This document shows, in pieces, positions 24,981 to 34,424 of a stretch of DNA of 64,000 bases. The DNA comes from Bradyrhizobium oropedii (lineage in GTDB: Bacteria > Pseudomonadota > Alphaproteobacteria > Rhizobiales > Xanthobacteraceae): contig NZ_JACMYO010000004.1 of NCBI RefSeq assembly GCF_020889685.1, positions 38,435-102,434 on the forward strand, in the 5' to 3' direction. Each line of letters opens with the position of its first letter. Positions within the stretch are counted from its first letter, which is position 1. The notes below the pieces were generated by a model. It ran no database searches. It was given only the letters and a program-made list of their open reading frames with translations, and was not told the DNA's origin. The position numbers were made by a program, and so were the translations under genes.

Positions 24981-26006
24981 ATGAAGACGACCAAGTTCTG
25001 GACGATCCTGCTCGCCGGTGTAGCGGTTGCCGCGATGCCCTTCGCGGCGTCGGCGCAGGAGGAAGGTACCAAGGCCGGGCGCGAATTGCGCGCCGCCTAC
25101 GACAAGTCGCTGCAAGGCAAGACCGTCGCCTATCTGCCGATCGCGCTCGGCGTTCCGCTGTCCGACGAATGGGGCCGCGTGGTGCAGGAAGAGGCCGAGT
25201 GGCGCGGCATGAAATACGTCGTGCGCGACCCCAACAACAATCCGTCGGCGATGCAGCAGGCGCTGACCGCGCTGGTCGACCAGAAGCCCGACGTCCTGAT
25301 CGTGCAGAATCCGAGCGTGACGCTGCTGATGAAGGACCTCAAGCGCGCCGAGGCCCAGGGCACGCATGTGATCCAGGTCAACATGGCCTCGAATTACAAG
25401 TCCGGCGCCTTTGTCGGCGTCGACTGGCGCGAGATCGGCCGGATGCTTGCGAACGAAACCGTCAAGGCCTGCGGCACCGGTTCGGGCAAGTCCGGCAAGG
25501 TGCAGATCGTGCAGGGCGAATTGACCGCAGCCGCCAGCGTCGACCAGGTCGGTGCCATCATGGATGTCCTGAACAAGGATCCCAATATCAAGGTGGTGTC
25601 GAACCAGGCGGCGAACTGGGATGCCAACACCGCGCTCAACGTCACCGCCACCGTAATCCAGCAGCATCCCGATCTCTGCGCCTCGATCGGCTTCTGGGGC
25701 ATCATGGAATCGGGCGCCGCGCAGGCGATCCGCAATGCCGGTAAGATCGACGATGTGAAGGTGTTCGCCTCGGGCGAGGGCTCGCAGCTCGATTGCGACC
25801 AGGTCACCTCAGGCAACTTCAGCAAATTCCTCAGCTACAAGGCGACCGAGCAGGGCCACGACCTGATGTTCGCAGCCGAGACGCTGCTGATGTCCGGCGA
25901 CAAGCCCGGCACGAAGAACCTGTCCTACTACACGCGGCCGATCTGGATCGACAAGTCGAACGCCTCGCTCGGCGGCACCTGCTTCGCGCTACCCAAGAAA
26001 AACTAA
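24981..26006 (+). CDS. Sugar-type ABC transporter substrate-binding protein
   Basis: A 341-residue periplasmic receptor of the RbsB/type I (Peripla_BP_4) class. The signal peptide is MKTTKFWTILLAGVAVAAMP with cleavage near ASAQE. The ligand domain begins KTVAYLPIALGVPLSDEWGR. GGAGGAG lies 5 nt before ATG 24981, better than a start further upstream. It lies between the two permease genes, 75 bp after the first. Ligand class is inferred from family and operon (sugar, polyol or lactone). Confidence 0.9.
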   Translation: MKTTKFWTILLAGVAVAAMPFAASAQEEGTKAGRELRAAYDKSLQGKTVAYLPIALGVPLSDEWGRVVQEEAEWRGMKYVVRDPNNNPSAMQQALTALVDQKPDVLIVQNPSVTLLMKDLKRAEAQGTHVIQVNMASNYKSGAFVGVDWREIGRMLANETVKACGTGSGKSGKVQIVQGELTAAASVDQVGAIMDVLNKDPNIKVVSNQAANWDANTALNVTATVIQQHPDLCASIGFWGIMESGAAQAIRNAGKIDDVKVFASGEGSQLDCDQVTSGNFSKFLSYKATEQGHDLMFAAETLLMSGDKPGTKNLSYYTRPIWIDKSNASLGGTCFALPKKN

Positions 26007-26105
26007 CAAGGCGCGAGACAGCCGGCGCGGGGGGCATTCCCGCGTCGGCTGTATCAAGGATCAGAATCCGGACGCGTGAAACCGGATCGAGGGAGTGCTT
26101 TGGCG

Positions 26106-27428
26106 ATGTCGATGGCAGTTGATTCGTTTTCCGCATCGGTGCGGCGGTTTTCACCCCGGCTCCTGCTGTCGGAGCTGTTGCTGAAACAGTGGTTCGAGCC
26201 GGTCGTTCCGTTCACCGTGATGATCGGGCTGTGGGCGTATTTCGCGCTCACCATTCCCGACTACGCCTCGGTGCAGAACTCGGTGTCGCTGCTGCGGCTG
26301 TTCGCCGAATTCGGCTTCGTCGCGCTTGCGATGGGCTTCTGCCTCGTCACCGGCGGCATCGACCTGTCGGTCGGCGCGATCTTCGCGCTGTGCAATTTCG
26401 CGGCGCTGTACTTCCTGCTGGTGCGCGAATGGCCGGTCGGCCTCGCCATTCCGGCAACGCTACTGGTCGGCGCGCTGCTCGGCAGCATCAACGGCTTCCT
26501 GATCGGCTTCCTCAAGACGCGGCCGTTCCTGACCACGCTGGTGACGCTGATCATCCTGCGCGCCTCGGTCAATCTGCTCAACACCAGCTACGCCCAGGTG
26601 TTCGCGACCAACTCGGTCGAGAGCGACGCCTGGGACTTCGTCGGCGGCGGCAGCGTGCTCGGCATTCCCGTCAATGCGGCGACGCTGTTCGTGGTGCTCC
26701 TGATCTGCCACATCTTCCTGTCGCGCTCGCGCTACGGCTGGCATCTCACCGCGATCGGCGCCAGCCGCAAGGCGGCGCGTCATGCCGGCATCCGCGTCCG
26801 CCTGATGCTGTTCATGACCTATGTGCTGTCGGGCACGCTGTGCGCGGCGAGCGGCATCTTCTACGCGGCACGTCAGGCCTCGACGGATTCCACCACCGGC
26901 GTGGGCTGGGAATTCCAGGCGCTCACCGCCGTGGTGCTCGGCGGCGTGTCGCTGGCCGGCGGCAAGGGCACGGTGTGGCGGGCGATGATCGGCGCGCTGA
27001 TCATCTTCCTGCTGATCAACGGCCTCGTCCGCATGGGCATCCCGGGCTACGTCACCTCGGCGGTGACGGGCATGATCCTGCTCGCGGCCGTCGGCATTGA
27101 CGTCAAATGGTCGAAGAACCGCGGCAAGGCGATTCAGAAGATCTATGTCAATCCGGCTTTCGTGCCGCTGGCCTCGGCGCCGGCGGTGCAGCCCGGCGCG
27201 GCGTCGCCCTACGCGCAGAATGATCGGCTGATCAAGGCGCAGGCGATCGGCGTCGATCAGGTCGAGGGGCCCGAGGACGTCATCCTCGATCGCCAGGGTC
27301 GGCTCTACGGCTCGACCCGCGACGGCAACGTGATCCGTTTCTCCGGGCCGAACTTCGAAACCCGCGAGGTGTTCGCCCATATCGGCGCCGGCCGCTCGGC
27401 ATGCAGTTCGATCGCGACGAGAACCTGA
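26106..27428 (+). CDS. ABC permease fused to the N-terminal part of an SMP-30-like domain (frameshifted)
   Basis: The first about 330 residues are a second RbsC-type permease (signature GGIDLSVGAIFALCNFAALY). The remaining about 110 residues leave the membrane and begin an SMP-30/strictosidine-synthase-like beta-propeller (VEGPEDVILDRQGRLYGSTR). The reading then runs into ACSSIATRT and stops. The rest of the propeller continues without loss in another frame from about 27387. One extra G near 27386 would restore IGGRPLGMQFD and give a single 716-residue fusion ending at 28255. Either a real frameshift or a sequencing error; the permease half is intact. Confidence 0.8.
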   Translation: MSMAVDSFSASVRRFSPRLLLSELLLKQWFEPVVPFTVMIGLWAYFALTIPDYASVQNSVSLLRLFAEFGFVALAMGFCLVTGGIDLSVGAIFALCNFAALYFLLVREWPVGLAIPATLLVGALLGSINGFLIGFLKTRPFLTTLVTLIILRASVNLLNTSYAQVFATNSVESDAWDFVGGGSVLGIPVNAATLFVVLLICHIFLSRSRYGWHLTAIGASRKAARHAGIRVRLMLFMTYVLSGTLCAASGIFYAARQASTDSTTGVGWEFQALTAVVLGGVSLAGGKGTVWRAMIGALIIFLLINGLVRMGIPGYVTSAVTGMILLAAVGIDVKWSKNRGKAIQKIYVNPAFVPLASAPAVQPGAASPYAQNDRLIKAQAIGVDQVEGPEDVILDRQGRLYGSTRDGNVIRFSGPNFETREVFAHIGAGRSACSSIATRT

Positions 27429-28255
27429 TCGTCGCGGTCGCCGGCATGGGCGTCTACGGCGTCGCGCCCGACGGCCGCATCTTCAAGGTCACCGACGAGA
27501 CCAACCGCACCTGGTACAAGCTGAACGACGACAGCCGCCTGCGGATGGCCGACGATCTCGACATCGCGCCCGACGGCAAGATCTATTTCAGCGACTGCAC
27601 CACGCGTTACGAGATGACCACCAACACCCTCGACATCCTCGAGGGCCGGCCGAACGGCCGCGTGGTCTGCTACGATCCTGCGACCAAGACGACGCGGACG
27701 GTGATCAACCACTTCTATTTCCCGAACGGGATCTGCGTCTCCCATGACGGCAAGTCGATCCTGATTGCGTCGACCTCGCTGTGCAAGGTGTTCCGGCACT
27801 GGATCGATGGCCCGAACAAGGGCAAGACCGAAGTGCTGATGGATCAGCTGCCGGGCAACCCCGACAACATCAACCGCGCCTCCGACGGCACCTATTGGCT
27901 GGCGCTGGTCGGCATCCGCACGCCGACCTTTGATCTTGCGGCGCGCAAACCAGGATTCCGCCTGCGCATGGTCAAGCAGGTGCCGACCGACGAATGGCTG
28001 GCGCCCGCGCTCAACCATGGCTGCGTGCTCAAGTTCAACGAGAAGGGCGAAGCGCTGGAGTCCTGGTGGGATCCGACCGGCATTTCGCATTCGACCCTGA
28101 CCTCGATGCGCGAGCATCAGGGCTACCTCTATCTCGGCGGGCTCGAGAACAACCGGATCGGCCGCATCAAGCTCGACGGCGTCGACGACAGCTGGACGGG
28201 CTACGACGCGTACTGGGGCGCCAAGAGCCGCGTAACAGGCAGGGTGACGAAATAA
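27401..28255 (+). CDS. SMP-30/strictosidine-synthase-like propeller, C-terminal part of the frameshifted fusion
   Basis: A 284-residue fragment starting MQFDRDENLIVAVAGMGVYG. It contains the propeller repeats ADDLDIAPDGKIYFSD and YFPNGICVSHDGKSILIAST typical of SMP-30/gluconolactonase or strictosidine-synthase folds, which hydrolyse lactones or bind metals. No ribosome site precedes ATG 27401, and the codons just before it (reading RPLG) continue the propeller in this frame, so it is best read as the tail of the permease fusion. It overlaps the next gene by one base (TAATG). If translated alone it would lack the first blade. Confidence 0.75.
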   Translation: MQFDRDENLIVAVAGMGVYGVAPDGRIFKVTDETNRTWYKLNDDSRLRMADDLDIAPDGKIYFSDCTTRYEMTTNTLDILEGRPNGRVVCYDPATKTTRTVINHFYFPNGICVSHDGKSILIASTSLCKVFRHWIDGPNKGKTEVLMDQLPGNPDNINRASDGTYWLALVGIRTPTFDLAARKPGFRLRMVKQVPTDEWLAPALNHGCVLKFNEKGEALESWWDPTGISHSTLTSMREHQGYLYLGGLENNRIGRIKLDGVDDSWTGYDAYWGAKSRVTGRVTK

Positions 28256-29376
28256 TGGGATTCTTCGATCATCTGCTGCGCGACATCCGCAGCGTCATCG
28301 ACCGCGACGGCGGCCAGAACGCGATCCCGCCGCTCGACGGCGCGATGAGCCCGAACGACCGGCTCGATTCGGCTGTGCCGATCGGCGAGCCTTTGCCCGG
28401 CGTCGACGATGTGATCGCCGCCGGCGACGGCGCGATCTATGTTTCTGCCGGCCGACAGGTGCTGAAACTCAGCGGCGCGGATTTCGCGACACGTACGGTC
28501 GTCGCCGAATTCGAGGACGATGCCGGCGGGCTCGCGCTGCATCCGGACGGCCGACTGCTGGTCTGCGTCGCGGGCAGGGGTCTTGCCGCGCTCGATCCCG
28601 CCAAGCCCGCGCCGCGCTGGCTGGAGACTGCCGGCGGCAGCGCGCTCACCGGGCTGTTGTCGGTGACCGCGGCGCCCGACGGCCGCATCTATGCCGTGGA
28701 AGGCAGTGCCGGTCGCCGCCCGAGCGAGTGGCGGCACGATCTGATGGAGAAGCGCGCCGGCGGCCGCCTGATCAGCTGCGGCGCGGGCCTCGACAATGCG
28801 CAGGTGCTGCTGCGCGACCTGCCATATCCCTACGGTGTGATCGTCTCCGACGATGGCAAGAGCCTGTGGCTCACCGAAAGCTGGGCGCATTGCCTCAGCC
28901 GATTCGCGGTCGCGACTAACGGACTTGGCCCGCGCGAGACCATAGCCGCCAACATGCCGGGCTATCCGGCGCGGCTGCATCCGGACGGCCATGGCGGGCT
29001 GCTGCTCGGCATGTTCGCGCGCCGCACCCATCTGATCGAGTTCGTGCTCAAGGAAGACGACTTCCGCGAAGAGATGATGGCGACGATGCCGCCCGAATAT
29101 TGGGTGGCGCCGGCGCTGGTCGGCGGCAGCGATTGCCTGGAGCCGATGCAGATCGGCAGCGTCAAGGCGCTCGGCATCCAGAAGCCCTGGGCGCCGCCGC
29201 GCTCCTACGGCCTGCTGGTGCATCTCGATGCCGAGGGCGATGCGACTGACAGCCTGCACAGCCGCGCCGGCGGCCGCTTCCACGGCATCACCGCCGCCTG
29301 CGCCATGCCTTCGGGTATCGTGATCGCCGCGCGCGGCGCCGGACGCCTACTGCGCACTACGGGAGACCTGCGATGA
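28255..29376 (+). CDS. Second SMP-30/strictosidine-synthase-like protein
   Basis: A 373-residue soluble beta-propeller protein. ATG 28255 shares a base with the previous stop. Blade motifs include LALHPDGRLLVCVAGRG, VTAAPDGRIYAVEG and YGVIVSDDGKSLWLTESWAH. It has no signal peptide, so it is likely cytoplasmic. It is paralogous in fold to the domain fused to the permease just upstream and is translationally coupled to it and to the ATPase gene (4-bp ATGA overlap). Probable lactonase or esterase acting on the imported compound; the substrate is unknown. Confidence 0.8.
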   Translation: MGFFDHLLRDIRSVIDRDGGQNAIPPLDGAMSPNDRLDSAVPIGEPLPGVDDVIAAGDGAIYVSAGRQVLKLSGADFATRTVVAEFEDDAGGLALHPDGRLLVCVAGRGLAALDPAKPAPRWLETAGGSALTGLLSVTAAPDGRIYAVEGSAGRRPSEWRHDLMEKRAGGRLISCGAGLDNAQVLLRDLPYPYGVIVSDDGKSLWLTESWAHCLSRFAVATNGLGPRETIAANMPGYPARLHPDGHGGLLLGMFARRTHLIEFVLKEDDFREEMMATMPPEYWVAPALVGGSDCLEPMQIGSVKALGIQKPWAPPRSYGLLVHLDAEGDATDSLHSRAGGRFHGITAACAMPSGIVIAARGAGRLLRTTGDLR

Positions 29377-30911
29377 ATGACGGTGTGATGCAGGCAGCGC
29401 CCGCGACCCAGTCGGCAGCCCGCGAACCGGTGCTGCTGATCAGCAACGGCTCCAAGATCTATGGCGGCGTCCACGCCATCGAGGGCGTCAATTTCGATCT
29501 CTATCCCGGCGAGGTGCACGCGCTGGTCGGCGAGAACGGCGCCGGCAAGTCGACGCTGTGCAAGGCGATCGCGGGCGCGATCAATCTCACTTCCGGCGAC
29601 TATCTGCTCGACGGCAAGCCGGCCAATTTCGAGCAGCCGCGCGACGCGCTCGATGCCGGCATCTGCATGGTCTATCAGGAGACCAGCCTGGTGCCGACCA
29701 TGACCGCGGCGCAGAACATCGAGCTCGGCAACGAGAAGCTCTTGACGCGCTTCCGCACCCTGAACATCCAGGCCCAGCAGCTGTTGCAGTCGCTCAATTT
29801 CCACGTCGACCCGGCAACGCCGGTGGCGCTGCTCGGCACCGCCAAGAAGCAGATGGTGGAGATCGCGCGCGCGATCTACAACAAGGCGCGCATCATCATC
29901 TTCGACGAGCCGACCGCCTCGCTGACGCCGGAGGAGATCGTCCACTTCTTCCATCTGGTGCGCGATCTGCGCTCCCGCGGCGTTTCGATCATCTACATCT
30001 CGCATGCGCTGGAAGAATCGCTGCAGATCGCCGATCGCATCACCGTGCTGCGCGACGGCAAGCTGGTGATCACGGCGCCCGCGAAGCAGCTCACCCGCGA
30101 CGCGCTGGTGCAGCACATGGTCGGCCGCGAGGTGGCGCAGGCGGTCTATGGCGGCAAAGCGAAGACCCATCAGCGCCGCGAGAAGGTGCTGACGGTCGAG
30201 AACGTCACCATGGGCATGGCGGTCAAGAACATGTCGTTCTCGGTCTATGCCGGCGAGGTGGTCGGCATCGCCGGCCTGATCGGCTCCGGCCGCACCGAGA
30301 TCGCCAAGATCATCTACGGCGCGCTGAAGCGCAACCTGGTCAATGGCGGCACCATCCGCCTGCGCGGCAAGCCGATCCGCTACCGCGTGCCGCGGCAGGC
30401 GATCAACGACGGCATCGCCTACATCACCGAGGACCGCAAGGCCAACGGCTTCTTCGAGACCATGGTGGTCGACGACAACGTCTATCTCGGCAGCCTCGCC
30501 ACGCGGAAGGGCTGGAGCTTCCTGCTGTCGCGTGCCAGGCGCAGCAAGCTCGCCAATTACTGGGTCGATCGGCTCAAGATCAGCGCGTTGCAACGCAAGG
30601 CGCGGATCATCGAGCTGTCCGGCGGCAACCAGCAGAAGGTGGTGCTCGCCAAGACGCTGGTGCAGGAGCCCTCGATCATCTTCTTCGACGAGCCGACCCG
30701 CGGCGTCGACGTCGGCACCATCCCGCACATCCACGGCGAAATCCGCCGTCTCGCCGACGAGGGCAAGGCGGTGGTGGTGATCTCGTCCTATCTGCCGGAA
30801 ATCCTCGCGGTGTCCGACCGCATCCTGGTCGCCCGCACCGGCCGCATCGTCGCCGAGTTCGACGCGGCGGACGCGACGCAGGACAAGATCCTGTACGCCG
30901 CGGTGCATTGA
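29373..30911 (+). CDS. Sugar-type ABC transporter ATP-binding protein, RbsA/MglA class
   Basis: A 512-residue tandem ATPase powering the importer. The first nucleotide-binding domain has Walker A GENGAGKST and Walker B IIIFDEPTAS. The second domain has the degenerate GLIGSGRTE P-loop usual for this class, the signature LSGGNQQK and Walker B IIFFDEPTRG. ATG 29373 overlaps the upstream stop. It is the last gene of the operon. Confidence 0.94.
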   Translation: MNDGVMQAAPATQSAAREPVLLISNGSKIYGGVHAIEGVNFDLYPGEVHALVGENGAGKSTLCKAIAGAINLTSGDYLLDGKPANFEQPRDALDAGICMVYQETSLVPTMTAAQNIELGNEKLLTRFRTLNIQAQQLLQSLNFHVDPATPVALLGTAKKQMVEIARAIYNKARIIIFDEPTASLTPEEIVHFFHLVRDLRSRGVSIIYISHALEESLQIADRITVLRDGKLVITAPAKQLTRDALVQHMVGREVAQAVYGGKAKTHQRREKVLTVENVTMGMAVKNMSFSVYAGEVVGIAGLIGSGRTEIAKIIYGALKRNLVNGGTIRLRGKPIRYRVPRQAINDGIAYITEDRKANGFFETMVVDDNVYLGSLATRKGWSFLLSRARRSKLANYWVDRLKISALQRKARIIELSGGNQQKVVLAKTLVQEPSIIFFDEPTRGVDVGTIPHIHGEIRRLADEGKAVVVISSYLPEILAVSDRILVARTGRIVAEFDAADATQDKILYAAVH

Positions 30912-31241
30912 GCCGTCATCGCCGCACGTGAGGCGAGCACGCCTCTCTGGCTCCCCCTCCCACAACGGGAGAGGGAGCGGCTCGCTGGTGCGTCCCTCAC
31001 GCCTTGAAGCTCGGGCGACTTGCGTCGCGAGTACGCGCGTCAGCCACTGGCCGCGCAACAAGATCGGTGTCGTCCCTGCCTAGTGCGCAATTGCGCACGG
31101 GAGCAGGGACCCATAACCCCAGGCCCTTGTTGTTGAAATGGGCTGCGGCCCCGGCGCTGCAAACCAACAATAATTGGTGGTTATGGGTCCCCGCTTTCGC
31201 AGGGACGACAGCGGTGGGTGTGGCGCATCCCACCCTTGACA
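30912..31241. other. Intergenic stretch with palindromic repeats
   Basis: Contains a GC-rich inverted repeat near 30945-30975 (CTCCCCCTCCC...GGGAGAGGGAG), which may terminate the importer operon, and the 141-bp element at 31069-31209. No coding sequence is convincing. Confidence 0.6.
31069..31209. repeat. 141-bp inverted-repeat element (REP/MITE-like)
   Basis: Ends are GTCGTCCCTGC (31069-31079) and its reverse complement GCAGGGACGAC (31199-31209). Inside are a second inverted pair, GGGACCCATAACC (31106-31118) and GGTTATGGGTCCC (31179-31191), and a perfect 16-bp palindrome GTGCGCAATTGCGCAC (31083-31098). No open reading frame. One terminus recurs at 63982-64000, so the element is dispersed. 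Confidence 0.75.
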
Positions 31242-31265
31242 ATTATTTTAAGTATAAAATAATAT
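31236..31265 (+). promoter_or_regulatory. Promoter with palindromic operator, upstream of the aryl-CoA monooxygenase
   Basis: TTGACA (31236-31241) and TAATAT (31260-31265) are 18 bp apart. The spacer is almost filled by a perfect 9-4-9 dyad at 31242-31263: arms ATTATTTTA and TAAAATAAT around AGTA. The same dyad with one change occurs at 40921-40942 before the CoA ligase. Likely a repressor site for the aromatic regulon. Confidence 0.75.
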
Positions 31266-31322
31266 GCCTCATCGGCTAACGGGAGGAACCTGCCCGGCCG
31301 CCGAAGCCAATGGGAGAACGCC

Positions 31323-33638
31323 ATGCGTATCGTTTGCATTGGAGGCGGGCCGGCCGGGCTTTATTTCGGCATCCTGATGAAGATGCTGGATCCGACGCAC
31401 GTCATTTCCGTGGTCGAGCGCAACCGGCCCTACGACACCTTCGGCTTCGGCGTGGTGTTTTCCGATGCGACCATGGACAACATGCGCAAATGGGACCCGG
31501 TCACCGCTGATACGATCGAGCAGGCGTTCAATCATTGGGACGATATCGAGGTCCTGATCAAGGGCCGTCGCATGCGCACCACCGGCCACGGCTTCGTCGG
31601 CATCGGCCGCAAGCGGCTGCTCAACATCCTGCAGGCGCGGGCCGAGGAGCTCGGCGTCGAGCTGATCTTCGAGCGCGAGGTCAATTCGGACCTCGAGTTT
31701 CCCGATGCCGATCTGATCGTGGCGTGTGACGGCGTCAACTCGAAGATCCGCGCCAAATACACCGAGGCCTTCGAGCCCGACATGCTGATGCGGCCGAACC
31801 GCTACATCTGGCTCGGCACCGTCAGGCCGTTCGATGCCTTCACCTTCGATTTCCGCAAGACCGAGCACGGCTGGTTCCAGGCGCACATCTACAAATTCGA
31901 GGAGGGTGCGGCGACCTTCATCGTCGAGACCACCGAGGAGGCGTATCTCGCCCACGGCCTCGACAAGATGGAGCAAGGCGATTCCATCGCGTTCTGCGAG
32001 AATGTGTTCGCGGAAATCCTCGAGGGCCATCATCTGGTCTCCAACGCGCGGCATCTGCGCGGCTCGGCCTGGCTGTCATTCCCCAGGCTGATCTGCGGCA
32101 AGTGGACCGCGTTCAACGGCAATAGTCATGTCGTGCTGATGGGCGATGCCGCCCACACCGCGCATTTCGCGATCGGCTCGGGCACCAAGCTGGCGCTGGA
32201 AGATGCGATCGAGCTGACCAACCAGTTCAAGATCCACGGCGCGACCAAGGACAGCATTCCCGCGGTGCTGAAGGCCTACGAGGAGCTGCGCCGGGTCGAC
32301 GTGGCGCGGATTCAGAACGCCGCGCGCAATGCGATGGAATGGTTCGAGGTGGTCGGCTCGCGCTATGCGGATACGCTCGAGCCAGAGCAGTTCATGTATT
32401 CGCTGCTGACCCGTTCGCAGCGCATCAGCCACGAGAACTTAAGGCTGCGCGACAAGACATGGCTCGAAGGCTATGAGCGCTGGTTCGCGGAGCGGAATGG
32501 CGTGCCCGCCACTAACGACCGCGTCACGCCGCCGATGCTGACGCCGTTCCACATCCGTGGCCTGTCGCTGCATAACCGGATCATCGTCTCGCCGATGGCG
32601 ATGTATTCGGCGGAGGAGGGCGTGCCGAACGACTTTCATCTGGTGCATTTCGGCTCCCGCGCGCTCGGCGGCGCCGGCCTTTTGTTCACCGAGATGACCT
32701 GCGTCTCGCCGGAAGCGCGGATCACGCCCGGTTGCTGCGGGTTGTGGAATGACGCGCAGGCGGCAGCCTACAAGCGCATCGTCGACTTCGTGCATCGCAA
32801 TTCGGAAGCGAAGATCGGCATCCAGCTCGGCCATGCCGGCCGCAAGGGCTCGACCCGCGTCGCCTGGGAGGGCATGGACGAGCCGCTGCCGGACCATAAC
32901 TGGCCGCTGGTGTCGGCCTCGTCGGTGCCTTATCTGCCCGACGGCCAGGTCCCGGAGCCGATGAGCCGCGCCGAGATGGACGAGGTACGCGACCAGTTCG
33001 TTGCCGCCGCGAAGCGCGCTGCTGCCGCGGGCTTCGATATTCTGGAGCTGCACTGCGCCCACGGCTATCTGTTGTCGAGCTTCCTGTCGCCGCTGACCAA
33101 CCGCCGCACCGACGAGTATGGCGGATCGATCGAGAACCGGGCGCGTTATCCGCTGGAGGTGTTCCGCGCCGTCCGCGCGGTGTGGCCGGAGGCCAAGCCG
33201 ATGTCGGTCCGCCTGTCCTGTCACGACTGGGCCGAGGGCGGCAACACGCCCGAAGACGCGCTTGCCTTCGCGAAACTGTTCAAGGAGGCCGGCGCCGATC
33301 TGATCGACTGCTCATCGGGGCAGGTCTGGGCCGACGACCATCCGATCTATGGCCGGCTTTACCAGACGCCGTTCGCCGACAAGATCCGCAACGAGGTCGG
33401 CATCGCCACCATTGCGGTCGGCGCGATCTCGGAGGCGGATCATGCCAACTCGATCATCGCTGCCGGACGTGCCGATCTCTGCGCCATTGCGCGGCCGCAT
33501 CTCGCCGATCCGGCCTGGACGCTGCACGAAGCCGCCAAGATCGGCGTCAAGCAGATCGCGTGGCCGAAGCAATATGTGTCGGGCAAGTCGCAATACGAGG
33601 CCAATCTCGAACGCGCCACCGCGGGAGGGAAGGCATGA
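31323..33638 (+). CDS. Bifunctional aryl-CoA monooxygenase/reductase (2-aminobenzoyl-CoA or salicylyl-CoA 5-hydroxylase type)
   Basis: A 771-residue natural fusion. The N-terminal half (to about 390) is an FAD aromatic hydroxylase with [10 protein letters not shown] near the start and [10 protein letters not shown] for FAD binding. The C-terminal half (from about 400) is an old-yellow-enzyme FMN reductase beginning [20 protein letters not shown], with LHCAHGYLL. The length and layout match 2-aminobenzoyl-CoA monooxygenase/reductase, which hydroxylates and then reduces the ring of 2-aminobenzoyl-CoA; databases often call it salicylyl-CoA 5-hydroxylase/oxidoreductase. It heads the operon with SDR, enoyl-CoA hydratase and RidA-like genes; an aryl-CoA ligase lies at 41038. 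Confidence 0.9.
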   Translation: MRIVCIGGGPAGLYFGILMKMLDPTHVISVVERNRPYDTFGFGVVFSDATMDNMRKWDPVTADTIEQAFNHWDDIEVLIKGRRMRTTGHGFVGIGRKRLLNILQARAEELGVELIFEREVNSDLEFPDADLIVACDGVNSKIRAKYTEAFEPDMLMRPNRYIWLGTVRPFDAFTFDFRKTEHGWFQAHIYKFEEGAATFIVETTEEAYLAHGLDKMEQGDSIAFCENVFAEILEGHHLVSNARHLRGSAWLSFPRLICGKWTAFNGNSHVVLMGDAAHTAHFAIGSGTKLALEDAIELTNQFKIHGATKDSIPAVLKAYEELRRVDVARIQNAARNAMEWFEVVGSRYADTLEPEQFMYSLLTRSQRISHENLRLRDKTWLEGYERWFAERNGVPATNDRVTPPMLTPFHIRGLSLHNRIIVSPMAMYSAEEGVPNDFHLVHFGSRALGGAGLLFTEMTCVSPEARITPGCCGLWNDAQAAAYKRIVDFVHRNSEAKIGIQLGHAGRKGSTRVAWEGMDEPLPDHNWPLVSASSVPYLPDGQVPEPMSRAEMDEVRDQFVAAAKRAAAAGFDILELHCAHGYLLSSFLSPLTNRRTDEYGGSIENRARYPLEVFRAVRAVWPEAKPMSVRLSCHDWAEGGNTPEDALAFAKLFKEAGADLIDCSSGQVWADDHPIYGRLYQTPFADKIRNEVGIATIAVGAISEADHANSIIAAGRADLCAIARPHLADPAWTLHEAAKIGVKQIAWPKQYVSGKSQYEANLERATAGGKA

Positions 33639-34414
33639 CACGCTTCTGGCCTAATGCACATGCGCTGGTGACCGGTGCCGGTTCCGGCATCGGCGCCGCG
33701 ACGGCGATCGCGCTGGCGAAGGCCGGCGTGCGCGTCAGCGTTGCCGGGCGCCGCATCGATGCGCTGCAGGCGACTGCGGCGTCGCTCGGCCAGCACGCCG
33801 GCGCCGTTGTTTCGATCGACGTGACCGATGAAGCTGCTGTGGCCAAGGGTGTCGCGCGGATCGAAGCCGAGGCGGGCCCGATCGATATCCTCGTCAACAA
33901 TGCCGGGAAGGCCGGCAGCGCGGCGTTCGACAAAACCAACGCGGCGCTGTGGGCCGACATGCTGGCGAGCAATCTCTCCAGCGTGTTCCTGGTGACGCAG
34001 GCCGTGCTATCAGGGATGGCGCAGCGCGGCCGCGGCCGCGTGATCAACGTGGCTTCGACTGCGGGCCTCACCGGCTATGCTTACGTCTCGGCCTATGTCG
34101 CCGCCAAGCACGGCGTCATCGGGCTGACGCGCTCGCTGGCGCTGGAATATGCGCGGCGCGGCGTCACCGTGAATGCAGTCTGTCCCGGCTACACCGATAC
34201 GCCGCTGGTGGCGGATGCCGCGGCCAACATCGTCGCCAAGACCGGCCGCAGCGAACAGGAAGCGCGGGCCGCGCTCGCAAAAGTCAATCCGATGCAACGG
34301 CTGGTGACGCCGGAGGAGGTCGCCGACACCATCCTCTGGCTCGCCTCCGAGGGCGCATCGTCAATCAACGGACAAGCCGTCGCGGTTGCCGGCGGCGAAG
34401 TCTTTACCGGGTGA
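33635..34414 (+). CDS. SDR family dehydrogenase, 3-hydroxyacyl-CoA dehydrogenase-like
   Basis: A 259-residue classical SDR. The cofactor motif is [12 protein letters not shown], the NNAG motif is present, and the catalytic Tyr-Lys pair is YVAAKHG. ATG 33635 overlaps the monooxygenase stop (ATGA), so translation is coupled. In this operon it probably oxidises or reduces the ring or ring-opened hydroxy/keto intermediate during beta-oxidation-like steps after dearomatisation. The precise step is inferred. Confidence 0.88.
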   Translation: MTRFWPNAHALVTGAGSGIGAATAIALAKAGVRVSVAGRRIDALQATAASLGQHAGAVVSIDVTDEAAVAKGVARIEAEAGPIDILVNNAGKAGSAAFDKTNAALWADMLASNLSSVFLVTQAVLSGMAQRGRGRVINVASTAGLTGYAYVSAYVAAKHGVIGLTRSLALEYARRGVTVNAVCPGYTDTPLVADAAANIVAKTGRSEQEARAALAKVNPMQRLVTPEEVADTILWLASEGASSINGQAVAVAGGEVFTG

Positions 34415-34424
34415 AGGAAAAATC

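Noticed and set aside
29205..31061. 618-codon minus-strand frame over the importer ATPase gene
   Set aside because: Antisense to a complete ABC ATPase; no motifs.
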